Counted from the first letter of the stretch, positions 17,318 to 25,546 are shown. The stretch: 64,000 bases of DNA from Nonomuraea polychroma (GCF_004011505.1 NZ_SAUN01000001.1:10939501-11003500), one strand, 5' to 3'. The notes: a model not told the origin generated them from the sequence alone. Made by a program: numbers and translations.

Positions 17318-17522
17318 GACCACCTCCTGGCTCGAATCTCGTTCTAGGGTAAGACCTCCGCGGCATCGACACGGAAGCGGCCAATCCCTTGTTCGTCGCC
17401 ACGAACAATAGGCCGTCGGCGGCCATGGCCAGGTCGGCGACATGCGCCTCGACGTCGATCGTCCGGGGCGACGGCGGGCGCTCCGCGTAGCGGGCGCCGT
17501 GGACGACGAGGATGCCCGCCAT
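17318..17522 (-). pseudogene. Possible small ORF or gene remnant
   Basis: An ATG at 17522 (minus strand) follows AAGGAGA at good spacing and opens a frame beginning MAGILVVHGARYAERPPSP. The first 55 or so residues look protein-like (VEAHVADLAMAADGLLFVAT). The frame then runs on through the HAD gene in the wrong phase, which suggests that the true 3' end was lost by frameshift or deletion. No family is recognised. The rest of the 419-base gap up to 17736 contains only the promoter described separately. Confidence 0.3.
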
Positions 17523-17681
17523 GGTTCTCCTTGCTCTGATGTCCGGCACAGAGGGTGCAGATACGGGGTGCTCACCCGGCAAGCCGGACGGTCACCTCTG
17601 GTCGAGGCAGAAGAGGCCAGCAGAGCTTATAAAAGGGAAATGCCGTATTTAATGTGATTCGCTAGTGCGCCGGGCTTTTGC

Positions 17682-17711
17682 TTGACAAAACCTCTATTAG
17701 AGGTGGATGTT
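17682..17711 (+). promoter_or_regulatory. Promoter with palindromic operator before the L,D-transpeptidase gene
   Basis: A consensus -35 hexamer TTGACA lies at 17682-17687. The spacer contains the palindrome ACCTCTATTAGAGGT at 17690-17704, and GATGTT at 17706-17711 is a weak -10 candidate. A protein bound at the palindrome would block RNA polymerase. No specific repressor is identifiable. Confidence 0.4.
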
Positions 17712-17736
17712 CGGCGATCCGGGTAGGCGTTGATAT

Positions 17737-18459
17737 ATGAGCACAAAGGTACGGGGAATTGCCGCTATGGTTCTTGCCTGCGGCCTGCCTTTCCTGATGA
17801 GCGCGCCCGCCGGAGCGGACACCGAGACGGAGACGGACACGGCCACGGCGGTCCTGAAGCCCGGCGACCGCGGCGCGAGCGTCACGCTGCTGCAGCAGCG
17901 GTTGCACGATCGCGGCTATTACCACGGCAAGATCAACGGCGTCTACGACGAGCAGACCATGTTCGCGATCTGGGCCTTGCAGAAGAGCAACAGGCTGAGG
18001 CCGAACGGCGCGGTCGGCCCGGAGGTCTGGAAAGCGCTGGAGGAGCCGGCCGGCGATCGCCCCATGGTGCCCAACGGGGGCGCGAACAGGGTCGAGATCG
18101 ACCTGCGCGACCAGTTGCTCACCGTCTACCGGCACAACCGCCCGGTCCTGGTCTCGCACATCTCCTCGGGCTCCCAGGTGCCGTACTGCCTCAACGGGCA
18201 CTGCGGGAACGCGATCACCCCGGTCGGGGACTTCCGCGTCACGCGGCGGGCGCCCGGCTGGACGACCGGGCCGCTGGGCCCGATGTACAACTCGCTCTAC
18301 TTCGTCGGCGGCGTCGCCATTCACGGCGCGACGCGGGTGCCGGCGTGGCCCGCCTCGCACGGCTGCGTACGCCTGCCGCTGGCCGCATCCAAGCGCCTGT
18401 ACGAGCTCGTCGGGGTCGGCGACCGCGTGTACGTGCGCGGCAAGATCTACAAGCCCTGA
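17737..18459 (+). CDS. L,D-transpeptidase with peptidoglycan-binding domain
   Basis: The 240-residue precursor has a Sec signal cleaved near residue 27 (MSAPAGA-DTE), a PG_binding_1 domain at about residues 39-100 (GDRGASVTLLQQRLHDRGYY), and a YkuD catalytic domain at about residues 113-237. The active-site signature S207-H-G-C210-V-R is intact and an upstream conserved His lies in AIHGATR. It forms 3-3 crosslinks in peptidoglycan or attaches proteins to it. Its 3' end overlaps the convergent oxidase gene by 13 bases. No membrane anchor is present, so the protein is released to the wall. Confidence 0.92.
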   Translation: MSTKVRGIAAMVLACGLPFLMSAPAGADTETETDTATAVLKPGDRGASVTLLQQRLHDRGYYHGKINGVYDEQTMFAIWALQKSNRLRPNGAVGPEVWKALEEPAGDRPMVPNGGANRVEIDLRDQLLTVYRHNRPVLVSHISSGSQVPYCLNGHCGNAITPVGDFRVTRRAPGWTTGPLGPMYNSLYFVGGVAIHGATRVPAWPASHGCVRLPLAASKRLYELVGVGDRVYVRGKIYKP

Positions 18460-19940
18460 GGGAGCCGGAAGAGCCTGCCGGGGTCGTAGGTGGCCTTCAC
18501 CTCGGCCAGCCGCGCCGCGTTCGGCCCGTAATATGCGGTACGCCAATTTTCCAGGTCAGGGTCGATGTAATTCACATAGGCATTAATCCCAAAATATTGG
18601 GACATGTCGGCATGGAGGGCGCGCAGCCACGACCGGTCCATTCCGTCCTGGTAATACTGAACGCTGAAAAGCGCCGCCCGATGCGGGAACGCCGTGGCCG
18701 TCGGATCCACCCGGCGGATCGCGCCTCCCATGGCGTCCATCAGCACCATGTGCCGCCCACCGCGAGCCACCCCGTTCACCAGCGCCCGGATCCCGTCCTC
18801 GGGCAGAGTCCGGTACGCCATGTGCGACTTGGCGGAGAACGTCGTCCGCGGGATCCGCCGGCACTCCGCCACGGGCATCGACGAGCAGCCACCCATGATC
18901 TTCATGGCCTCCAGATGGGAGACCGTCCGCGCCGAGCGTGACGAGGGCCGGCCGGCCCGCCCCACGAGCGGCGCCAGGAGCCGATCGAGCGAGGACTTCC
19001 GGCCGAGATACGTGCCGGCGAGCTCCACGCTCAGACCGCCTGCCGACCGCGCCAAGTGCAGCGACGACCACAACTCCTCAGGCGCCGACGGCGCCCACGA
19101 CTGCCACGCCCGCACCACCGCCCGCGCCTTGGACCACGGCCATTGCAGGAAGAACACGGTCGCGTCGCCGGTCTCGAAGGTCCGGAACGTGAAGGACACG
19201 GCCACGCCGAAGTTGCCGCCGCCACCGCCTCGGCAGGCCCAGAACAGCCCGGGGTTGCGGGTGGCGTCGCAGGCCACCACGCGGCCGTCGGCCGTGACGA
19301 CGCGTACCGACTCCAGAGCGTCACAGGTCAGGCCGTGCTTGCGGGACACGACCCCGAGCCCGCCACCCAGGGTGAGCCCGCCGATCCCCACCGTGGGGCA
19401 GGTGCCCGCGGGCACGCTGACGTCGTGCCGGGAGAGCCGGTCGTAGACGTCGATCAGCTTGGCGCCCGCGCCGATGGTGGCCCGGCCGTCCGAGTAGGGG
19501 TCGGGCTTCGCCGCCCCCTGCGATGGTCCGCTGAAACGCGGCCCATCGTAGGCGACGGAGCGCATCCTGGACAGGTCGATCACCAGCCCCTTGCCGGTGG
19601 ACCAGCCCGCGTACGAGTGACCGCCCGAGCGAGCCGTGACGGGGACGCGATTGTCCCGGGCGAAAGCCAGGCACGCCGACACGTCGGCCGCGCTCTCGCA
19701 GTACGCGACCCCGCCCGGCCTGACCCGGTCGTAGGCCGGGTTGTACAGGCGGCGGGCGGTGGCGTACCCCGCGTCGCCGGGCAGCACGAGCGTCCCCGCC
19801 AGCCGCCCGCGCAACCGCGCCCAGTCGGGCGGCGGCGTGCCCGGCGCCACCAGCGGGGCCAGCGGCGCCAGCGCGGCGGCGCGCAGGACGTCTCGCCGGT
19901 CCACAGGTGTCTCCCGGCGTGACGAATCCCGGCGGTCCAT
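18447..19940 (-). CDS. Tat-exported FAD-linked oxidase of the berberine-bridge-enzyme family
   Basis: ATG at 19940 follows GAGGGAG and gives 497 residues. The N-terminus carries a Tat signal (DRRDVLRAAALAPLAPLVA). The FAD_binding_4 domain contains RSGGHSY with the 8-alpha-linked His108. KHGLTCDAL holds Cys206 at the 6-S-cysteinyl position, so the flavin is predicted to be bicovalently attached. A BBE domain closes the protein (NYIDPDLENWRTAYYG). Such secreted oxidases act on sugars or alcohols and reduce oxygen. It starts 88 bases after the NuoF-ferredoxin gene on the same strand and may belong to that transcription unit. Confidence 0.88.
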   Translation of the reverse strand: MDRRDSSRRETPVDRRDVLRAAALAPLAPLVAPGTPPPDWARLRGRLAGTLVLPGDAGYATARRLYNPAYDRVRPGGVAYCESAADVSACLAFARDNRVPVTARSGGHSYAGWSTGKGLVIDLSRMRSVAYDGPRFSGPSQGAAKPDPYSDGRATIGAGAKLIDVYDRLSRHDVSVPAGTCPTVGIGGLTLGGGLGVVSRKHGLTCDALESVRVVTADGRVVACDATRNPGLFWACRGGGGGNFGVAVSFTFRTFETGDATVFFLQWPWSKARAVVRAWQSWAPSAPEELWSSLHLARSAGGLSVELAGTYLGRKSSLDRLLAPLVGRAGRPSSRSARTVSHLEAMKIMGGCSSMPVAECRRIPRTTFSAKSHMAYRTLPEDGIRALVNGVARGGRHMVLMDAMGGAIRRVDPTATAFPHRAALFSVQYYQDGMDRSWLRALHADMSQYFGINAYVNYIDPDLENWRTAYYGPNAARLAEVKATYDPGRLFRLPQGL

Positions 19941-20028
19941 GAGGCGCTCCCTCGACATCGACGTCAATCGACTGTGAGACGCCCGGATGGCCCACCGGGT
20001 TCGGCACGACGCTCGTGTCACCCAGAGT

Positions 20029-21660
20029 TCATCCGGCCGTCCCTCGGGCTCTCACGCTAGGAGCGGCGCCTACCCGCGTCAGCCGCGGCGCACTCGCCCC
20101 TGCCTTCATCATGCCGTCCTTGACCAGCCGCAACGGCGAGCCGTTCGGCTTCGGCGCCGGAGCGCCATGCCCGTCCCCGCTGCTCGACCCGAGCCGCAGG
20201 GCCAGCGCCGGGCACATCTCGACCGCCCGCCGCGCCTCCCTGAGCATGAACTGGGGGATCGTCCTGAACGACGGGAAGCCGTAGTCGTCCAGCTTCACGA
20301 ACTCGGGCAGCAGGTGGGCGCACAGCCCGTGACCGACGCAGCGGGACCAGTCCACTTCCAGGCGGTACTCGGGCTCGGGCTCGCGTTCGGGCATCGGCAT
20401 GACCCCGCGCACCGGCCGCCCGCACGTGCCCTGCTCCAGGTGGAGCGCGATCTCGGACTCGAACGAGTCCAGCGCCGACAACACGAACTTGGCCGTGCCG
20501 TCCGGATGGAAGCACGCGCCACGCCGCTCCACCACGCGCACGGCCCGCCGGATCGCGTCGACCGAGCCGTTGCCCTCGACGAGGTCGCACATGAGCCTGG
20601 CCACGTCCGGCAGGCCGAGCCGGCACGGGCCGCACTGGCCCGCCGACTCGGCGGCCAGATAGGAGGCGACCCTCGCGGCCTCGCCCAGCGAGCACGTGGA
20701 GTCGCCGAGCGGGACGATGATCCCGGCGCCCAGGGTGGCGCCGGCCGCCTTCATGCCCTCGCGCGAGATCACGGCCGTCTGGACGGCCTCGGCCGACAAC
20801 CACGCCCCGTGGTAGCCGCCGATGAGCACACCGTCGCCGATGTCCGCCTCGCACAGGTCGAGCACGTCGGCCAGCATGGTGCCGGTCGGCGTCTCGATGA
20901 CCGCCCCTTCCGCCGCGCCGCCGCTGACGGTGAGCAGGATCGTGCCGGGCTCCTTGCTGGTGCCGATTTCGGCGTACTTCTCCGGCCCGTACTCGGCGAG
21001 CAACGCGAGCTGCGCGTACGTCTCCGTGTTGGACAGCAGGGTCGGCAGGCCGTCCACGCCGCTGATCGCGGCCCGCCGCTTGCGGCCGGGCGGGATGCCC
21101 AGCTCGCCGTTCACGGCGTTGACGAGCGCGCCGCCCTCCCCGGAGATGAACCGCTCCTGGATGCCGACCACGCGGATCGGCACCCGGCTCTCGGCGCCGC
21201 CGGAGATGTTCGCGGCCCGGCGCTCGGCCACGGCGGCGTTGACGGACGCCTCGGCGACCTCGCCCCCGGCCGTGGCGAGGACCACCTCGCGGGCGCCCAG
21301 CGCCTCGGCGGCCAGCACCGCGCCGTCCAGGACGAGGTGGGGATTGCGGGTGAGCAGCATGGCGTCCTTGGAGCTGGCCGGCTCGCCTTCGGCCCCGTTG
21401 ATGAGGACGACGCACTCGCCGCCCGAGCCCACGGCGTCGGCGACGGCCCGCAGCTTGCGCGCGAACGGGAACGCGGCGCCGCCCCGTCCCCGCATGTCGA
21501 CTTCATTGGCGTACGAGATGAGCTCGTCCAGCGTGCGCGGCTCCGTGACGCCGTGGAGCGTGCGGTGGGCGGGCAGATCGAGGCGCCGACAGTGGTCGAG
21601 CCCGGCGGTCAGCCGGGCCGGACCCATACGTAACACCCGTGGCACTCGCGCCGGAATCAC
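20029..21660 (-). CDS. NuoF-like flavoprotein fused to a C-terminal ferredoxin
   Basis: GTG at 21660 follows AAGGAG by five bases; the protein has 543 residues. An FMN/NADH-binding Complex1_51K domain covers about residues 45-290 (RGRGGAAFPFARKL glycine-rich loop), then an SLBB-like segment, then a NADH_4Fe-4S-like region with ESAGQCGPCR. NuoF has ESCGxCxPCR here, so the first Cys ligand of cluster N3 is Ala and only Cys343 and Cys346 plus a later TCG remain. A ferredoxin domain follows with Cys441, Cys447 and Cys482-Pro, typical of a [3Fe-4S] centre. It likely passes electrons from NAD(P)H to the heme protein encoded 28 bases upstream. Confidence 0.85.
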   Translation of the reverse strand: MIPARVPRVLRMGPARLTAGLDHCRRLDLPAHRTLHGVTEPRTLDELISYANEVDMRGRGGAAFPFARKLRAVADAVGSGGECVVLINGAEGEPASSKDAMLLTRNPHLVLDGAVLAAEALGAREVVLATAGGEVAEASVNAAVAERRAANISGGAESRVPIRVVGIQERFISGEGGALVNAVNGELGIPPGRKRRAAISGVDGLPTLLSNTETYAQLALLAEYGPEKYAEIGTSKEPGTILLTVSGGAAEGAVIETPTGTMLADVLDLCEADIGDGVLIGGYHGAWLSAEAVQTAVISREGMKAAGATLGAGIIVPLGDSTCSLGEAARVASYLAAESAGQCGPCRLGLPDVARLMCDLVEGNGSVDAIRRAVRVVERRGACFHPDGTAKFVLSALDSFESEIALHLEQGTCGRPVRGVMPMPEREPEPEYRLEVDWSRCVGHGLCAHLLPEFVKLDDYGFPSFRTIPQFMLREARRAVEMCPALALRLGSSSGDGHGAPAPKPNGSPLRLVKDGMMKAGASAPRLTRVGAAPSVRARGTAG

Positions 21661-21688
21661 GGTCGCTCCTTAACGGTTGCGTTCGGGG

Positions 21689-22534
21689 TCATCCGGCCTC
21701 CCGGTATCTGCGTCGAGCCTCGGCGAGGCTCACCGGTGCGTTCGTTCTGGCGGACGCGGAGGCTGCCGCCGCGGCGGCGGCGTTCCGCGCCGCGACCTTC
21801 TCGGGCCGCTCGGCGGGCACGCCCACGGCGGCGGGTGTGGTCACCGCCGGCCCTTCGACCATCTCGGGTACGACCGGCGGCCGGCGCAGCGAGGCCAGCA
21901 CCCGGACGATCAGCGCCCCGCCGACCGCCGCCAGGCTGGCCACGTACGACCAGGCCACCCATCCGGCCGGCGGGCGGCCGGCCGTCAGTCCGTGCATGAT
22001 TCCGATGGGCCAGGCCACGTACGCGGACGAGTGCAGCACCCGCCACATCCACGGCCTGGCCCGTACGGCGAAGCGCCCCCTGAGCATTCCCGTGACCACA
22101 GCCACGATCATCAGATCGAAGGCCAGCGTCCCGAGCGCCACGTAGATCCCGGCCACCGGCACGACGGCGGCCCCCACCGGTACGTGTCCCAGACTGATCA
22201 TGAGTGAGATGTGCGTGACCAGATAGGCCAGCCCGATGAGGGCGGTGGCCCGGTGCGCGAGCTGCGCCCTGACCCGGTTGGCCGGCGACAGGAAGACGCG
22301 TTCGGTGGTGATGATGCCGAGCGCGACCGTCGCGGTCAGCAGCACCAGGGCGAACACGCCCGCGTAGTACTCGAGGAAGCTCACCCCGCGGCCGAGCAAC
22401 GCGATGCCGCGTTCCGTCCTGGTCAGCGCGAACGCCGACAGCAGGAGGGCCATGATGGACGCACTTGCTCCCAGCCGGACGCTTCGGGTGTCCAGCTTCG
22501 TGGGAGCGTGCCGGGGGTGTCGTCTGTGGAGCAT
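21689..22534 (-). CDS. Ferric-reductase-like transmembrane heme-b protein
   Basis: The 281-residue protein has six hydrophobic segments between residues 20 and 215. Conserved His residues are spaced for two b hemes across the membrane (HRATALIGLAYLVTHISL, then WRVLHSSAYVAWPIGIMHG). The layout matches ferric-reductase-like transmembrane domains (NOX/FRE type) without the FAD/NADPH domain. An Ala-rich cytoplasmic tail of about 65 residues follows. GGAGGG precedes the ATG. The flavoprotein gene follows after 28 bases and could supply the missing electron input. Electrons would exit to an extracellular acceptor. Confidence 0.85.
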   Translation of the reverse strand: MLHRRHPRHAPTKLDTRSVRLGASASIMALLLSAFALTRTERGIALLGRGVSFLEYYAGVFALVLLTATVALGIITTERVFLSPANRVRAQLAHRATALIGLAYLVTHISLMISLGHVPVGAAVVPVAGIYVALGTLAFDLMIVAVVTGMLRGRFAVRARPWMWRVLHSSAYVAWPIGIMHGLTAGRPPAGWVAWSYVASLAAVGGALIVRVLASLRRPPVVPEMVEGPAVTTPAAVGVPAERPEKVAARNAAAAAAASASARTNAPVSLAEARRRYREAG

Positions 22535-22605
22535 CTGTTTCCCTCCAAGGTCGAGTAAGGGTGCGACTCGGAAGGCGGAATTGCCCTTCAGGGCGCGGTT
22601 TCAGA

Positions 22606-24045
22606 TCAGCAACGGCGGCCCCGGTTGATGCAGTCGACGACGAAGCGCATCAGCCGATCGGGCATGACGTTGGCGAAGTCGGCGTGGTCGGTGACGGGGT
22701 TGTGCTTCTGCTCAGGGAAGGCGTCCAGTGCGAACGACTGACCCTGCGGTACGGAGTACGCAAGGGTCATGCGGAGCTGAGGAATCGCCCGGGTGCCCTG
22801 AGGACAAGCACCGTTCTCGCCGGGGAAGACCACGTGTGTGCGGTGGTTGGCGCTGTCGGTGTTCTGACCGTCCCAGCAGCTGGGGAAGTCCAGAATACGG
22901 AGGACGAGGCTGCCGCGCGGGCAAAGCGGGTATTTATCGGTCGCTATACGGTTTTGGAATCCCGTGCAGCTCCACGCGGCCCGCGCGTTGGCACCGCCGT
23001 TGGTCGCGGCCTTGGCGTCACCGGTGATCAGCCTGAGGAACCTCGGCATCGCGACGACCCTGGAGGTCGCGTTGCCGCGGAACTGCAGCTGCACCGCGCG
23101 TGCCGTCAGCACCTGGCCGACGTTGCCGTCGGGGTCGTTGGCGTTCTGGTCAGACCTGCGGTCTCTGAGCACGGGCCAGAAGTAGGTGGACTTGTCACCC
23201 AGCCGGCAGGTGGTGCCCGCCGCCGCCAGGCTCTCGTCGGTGGAGAACGCGTCCGTCGACAGGTTGCCCACGTAGTCGTGCAGGTGGTGCGCCCCATTGC
23301 TCACGCCGGGGGCGACGATGAAGTTGTCCGGGTTGTTGTGACGGTTCTCATTGCGGCCGCACCGGGAGACGAACGTGCCGCGCGAGCCGCCCCTGCCGAT
23401 CCGCGCACCGAGCTGGCGCGGCGGGACCTGGCGGATGTCGATGAAGTCCTCGGGGAACGGGCCGAGGTCGGCGCACGCCTCCTCCTCGCCGTTCCCGCCC
23501 CCGGTGGGCGAGGGTGACGCGGTTCCGCTCGGCTGCTCCTCGGGGTTGTCGGACTGGGTCGGGGTCGGTGTGGCGGTCCTGGTCGGCCGGCCGCGGCGGG
23601 AGAACGTCGAGGCGTCCTGCTCCTCTTCGGGAGCCTGGGCCTGGTCGTCGCCCTCGGGGGCCTGCGTCTGGCCGTCGCCCTCGGGGGTGGGAGACGCGCC
23701 GGGGTCCAGGATCGCGGCGCCGCCGCCCTGGGGCGCCTGCTGATCGGCGTCCTGCTGCTGGTCGGTGCCTTGCTGGCCCTGGTCCTGCGGCTGACCTTGG
23801 TCCTGTTGCTGTCCTTGATCCGGCTGCTGCTGATCCGGCTGCTGCTCCTGATCCGGCTGCTGGTTCTGATCCGGCTGGTTCCGGTTCCGCTGCTGCGCCG
23901 AAGGGCTCGGGCTCGGGGTGGACTCTCCCGGGACGCAGTGGTCGGCGATCGCCGGGGTGACGCCGATCACGGCCGCGGACACCAGCCCGGTGGCCGCCAT
24001 GGCCAGGACGGACACGGCCGCGGCCAGGCGTCTGGATCTTGTCAT
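22606..24045 (-). CDS. Secreted DUF1996 protein with Gln/Pro-rich linker
   Basis: The 479-residue precursor has a Sec signal (about residues 1-34, ending in TPAIA), a low-complexity region at about 48-110 dominated by PDQ and GQQ repeats, a Pro/Thr/Glu-rich stretch to about 185, and a DUF1996 domain from about 195 to the end. The domain shows SNGAHHLHDYVGN, STYFWPVLRD and PSCWDGQNTDSANHRTHV. The His-rich motifs suggest metal binding, but the function of DUF1996 is not established. Its ATG overlaps the stop of the DUF4142 gene (ATGA), with AAGGAGA before it. The heme-b gene follows after 71 bases. Confidence 0.85.
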   Translation of the reverse strand: MTRSRRLAAAVSVLAMAATGLVSAAVIGVTPAIADHCVPGESTPSPSPSAQQRNRNQPDQNQQPDQEQQPDQQQPDQGQQQDQGQPQDQGQQGTDQQQDADQQAPQGGGAAILDPGASPTPEGDGQTQAPEGDDQAQAPEEEQDASTFSRRGRPTRTATPTPTQSDNPEEQPSGTASPSPTGGGNGEEEACADLGPFPEDFIDIRQVPPRQLGARIGRGGSRGTFVSRCGRNENRHNNPDNFIVAPGVSNGAHHLHDYVGNLSTDAFSTDESLAAAGTTCRLGDKSTYFWPVLRDRRSDQNANDPDGNVGQVLTARAVQLQFRGNATSRVVAMPRFLRLITGDAKAATNGGANARAAWSCTGFQNRIATDKYPLCPRGSLVLRILDFPSCWDGQNTDSANHRTHVVFPGENGACPQGTRAIPQLRMTLAYSVPQGQSFALDAFPEQKHNPVTDHADFANVMPDRLMRFVVDCINRGRRC

Positions 24046-24722
24046 ATGTGTCTCCTTGTTTCGACCGCCAGAGCGACGGGTGGAGCGGGTGAGGGCGTCG
24101 GGGCTTCCGGCAACTGGTTGTGGTCGACCAGGCCGGTGGACTCCAGGAGCGTCATGTGGCGCATGACGTAGTTGATGCCTTCCTGGGCGAACTTCCTGAT
24201 CTCGGAGTTACGAGTCCCTGAGCGGACGCCCGCCACGACGGTGAAGACCTTGCCGTGCGCGGCACGCAGCAGGTTCGCGAAGTCCTTGTCGAAGGCGGGG
24301 CCGCTTTCCGCCGCCAGCTGCGCCATCCAGCGCTGCTGGTCGGCGTTCGGCTCGTCCGGCAGTGCCACGCCCAGCTTCTTCGCGACCTGGCGGGTCAGCA
24401 GATCCAGCTTCTGGTGATCTTCCATGATCAGCCTGCCGACTTCCTTGACGCGTTGGGACTCGGCGCGGGTCCGGGCGTAGTCGCCTACGGGCATCTCCCA
24501 GAGGCCCGCCTGCCGCACCTTGACCAGCAGGTCGCGGTCGGCGGCGGTGAGAGGGCCTGAGGGCGTCTCGGAGAACTGGGCGGCCGCCGGGTCGATCGAC
24601 GGCGGCATGACCAGCACGATCGTCACCGCAGCGGCTAGAACGAAGCCGCCGAGCATGAAGAGCTCGCCACGCAAAAGCCTGTGCATGGTCGGAGGTACGC
24701 GAGCTTCCCGGGCCAGGTTCAC
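24042..24722 (-). CDS. DUF4142 membrane-anchored four-helix protein
   Basis: The 226-residue protein has a hydrophobic segment at about residues 20-40 (FMLGGFVLAAAVTIVLVM) and an extracellular four-helix region (DUF4142, ferritin-like fold) at about 58-195, with DRDLLVKVRQAGLWEMPVGDYA and LIMEDHQKLDLLTRQVAKKLG. Start is uncertain: GTG at 24722 and ATG at 24686 both lack a clear ribosome site. It is the first gene of the minus-strand redox block and is divergent from the sigma-factor gene across 72 bases. DUF4142 proteins have no settled function. His and Glu residues in the helices could bind metal. Confidence 0.83.
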   Translation of the reverse strand: MNLAREARVPPTMHRLLRGELFMLGGFVLAAAVTIVLVMPPSIDPAAAQFSETPSGPLTAADRDLLVKVRQAGLWEMPVGDYARTRAESQRVKEVGRLIMEDHQKLDLLTRQVAKKLGVALPDEPNADQQRWMAQLAAESGPAFDKDFANLLRAAHGKVFTVVAGVRSGTRNSEIRKFAQEGINYVMRHMTLLESTGLVDHNQLPEAPTPSPAPPVALAVETRRHI

Positions 24723-24753
24723 CTATGGCCGGAGATAGTTAGAAATGACTGGA

Positions 24754-24782
24754 GTTATCGGAGTGGCTACCGAACCAATAAC
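24754..24782. promoter_or_regulatory. Candidate shared regulatory site between the DUF4142 and sigma-factor genes
   Basis: GTTATCGG at 24754-24761 and CCGAACCAATAAC at 24770-24782 form an imperfect dyad (GTTAT/ATAAC) in the 72-base divergent region, which is AT-rich relative to its flanks. It could serve both genes. No standard -10/-35 pair is evident, which fits recognition by the alternative sigma factor itself. Confidence 0.3.
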
Positions 24783-24794
24783 AAAGGTGTAAAG

Positions 24795-25349
24795 ATGTGC
24801 CCCGTGCTAGGTCACCTCGACGGCAGGTTCGAGAGTGCGGATGCCGAGGCGGAGCATCGCATTGCGGTGCTTTACCAGGAGTTCGGCGGCCCTCTGCTGC
24901 GCCACGTACGCAAATCTACAGGTAACGACCTTCAATGGGCTGAAGACGTCGTGCAGGAGACGCTCGTCAGAGCCTGGCGTAACTCGGCAAGACTGCAATG
25001 GGAACCAAGCCTCATATGGGCATGGCTACTGACAGTGGCCCGCCGCATCGTTATCGATGGGCGTCGGCGTAAGAGCGTTCGACCTCACGAGGTCGAACCG
25101 CCCGAAGTCGACATGATGGCGGTGCCCGACGGCTCGGAGCGAGCCCTCTCGGCGATCGTCGTCGCCGACGCGCTCCGCAGTCTGTCCGAAGAACACCGTG
25201 AAGTCATTGAGCAGACCTACCTTCGAGACCGTACGATAAGTGAGGCGGCGGAGATTCTGGGGATCCCGCCGGGGACGGTGAAGTCCCGGCTCTACTACGG
25301 GATCCGGGCTCTCCGTGAGCTGCTGCGGGACAAGGGGGTAGCCGGCTGA
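24795..25349 (+). CDS. ECF-type RNA polymerase sigma factor
   Basis: ATG at 24795 follows AAAGGTG, giving 184 residues. Region 2 lies at about residues 24-90 (FGGPLLRHVRKSTGNDLQWAEDVVQETLVRAWRN) and region 4 at about 118-175 (LRSLSEEHREVIEQTYLRDRTISEAAEILGIPPGTVKSRL). The linker is short, as in group 4 sigma factors of the SigK/SigL kind. It is followed, with a one-base TGATG overlap, by a small zinc-finger anti-sigma gene. Placement divergent from the redox block suggests it controls that block. The gene has lower GC at third codon positions than its neighbours. Confidence 0.9.
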   Translation: MCPVLGHLDGRFESADAEAEHRIAVLYQEFGGPLLRHVRKSTGNDLQWAEDVVQETLVRAWRNSARLQWEPSLIWAWLLTVARRIVIDGRRRKSVRPHEVEPPEVDMMAVPDGSERALSAIVVADALRSLSEEHREVIEQTYLRDRTISEAAEILGIPPGTVKSRLYYGIRALRELLRDKGVAG

Positions 25350-25546
25350 TGCACGAAGAGGTGGCCGCCTACGTCCTTGGTGTCCTTGACGAAGAGGAAC
25401 ACGAGGCGTTCGAGCGCCACCTCGACACGTGCGAGCAGTGCCAGGCCGAGCTCATCGAGCTCGTCGAGCTGCCCGATCAGCTCGACGAGCTGAAGAACAC
25501 CCCTTCGGCCTCCGACGACGACCCCCCGATGTCCATGTCACGTTGA
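25349..25546 (+). CDS. Small soluble zinc-finger (ZAS/zf-HC2) anti-sigma protein
   Basis: The 65-residue protein contains HLDTCEQCQAEL near residues 24-35, the HxxxCxxC motif of zinc-binding anti-sigma domains, within two helices. Anti-sigma partners of SigK/SigL-type factors are normally about 230 residues with a membrane helix and an extracellular domain. This one ends right after the zinc-finger helix with an acidic tail, so it must act in the cytoplasm. ATG overlaps the sigma stop (TGATG), so stoichiometric coupled production is expected. It could sense redox state through zinc release. Confidence 0.85.
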   Translation: MHEEVAAYVLGVLDEEEHEAFERHLDTCEQCQAELIELVELPDQLDELKNTPSASDDDPPMSMSR

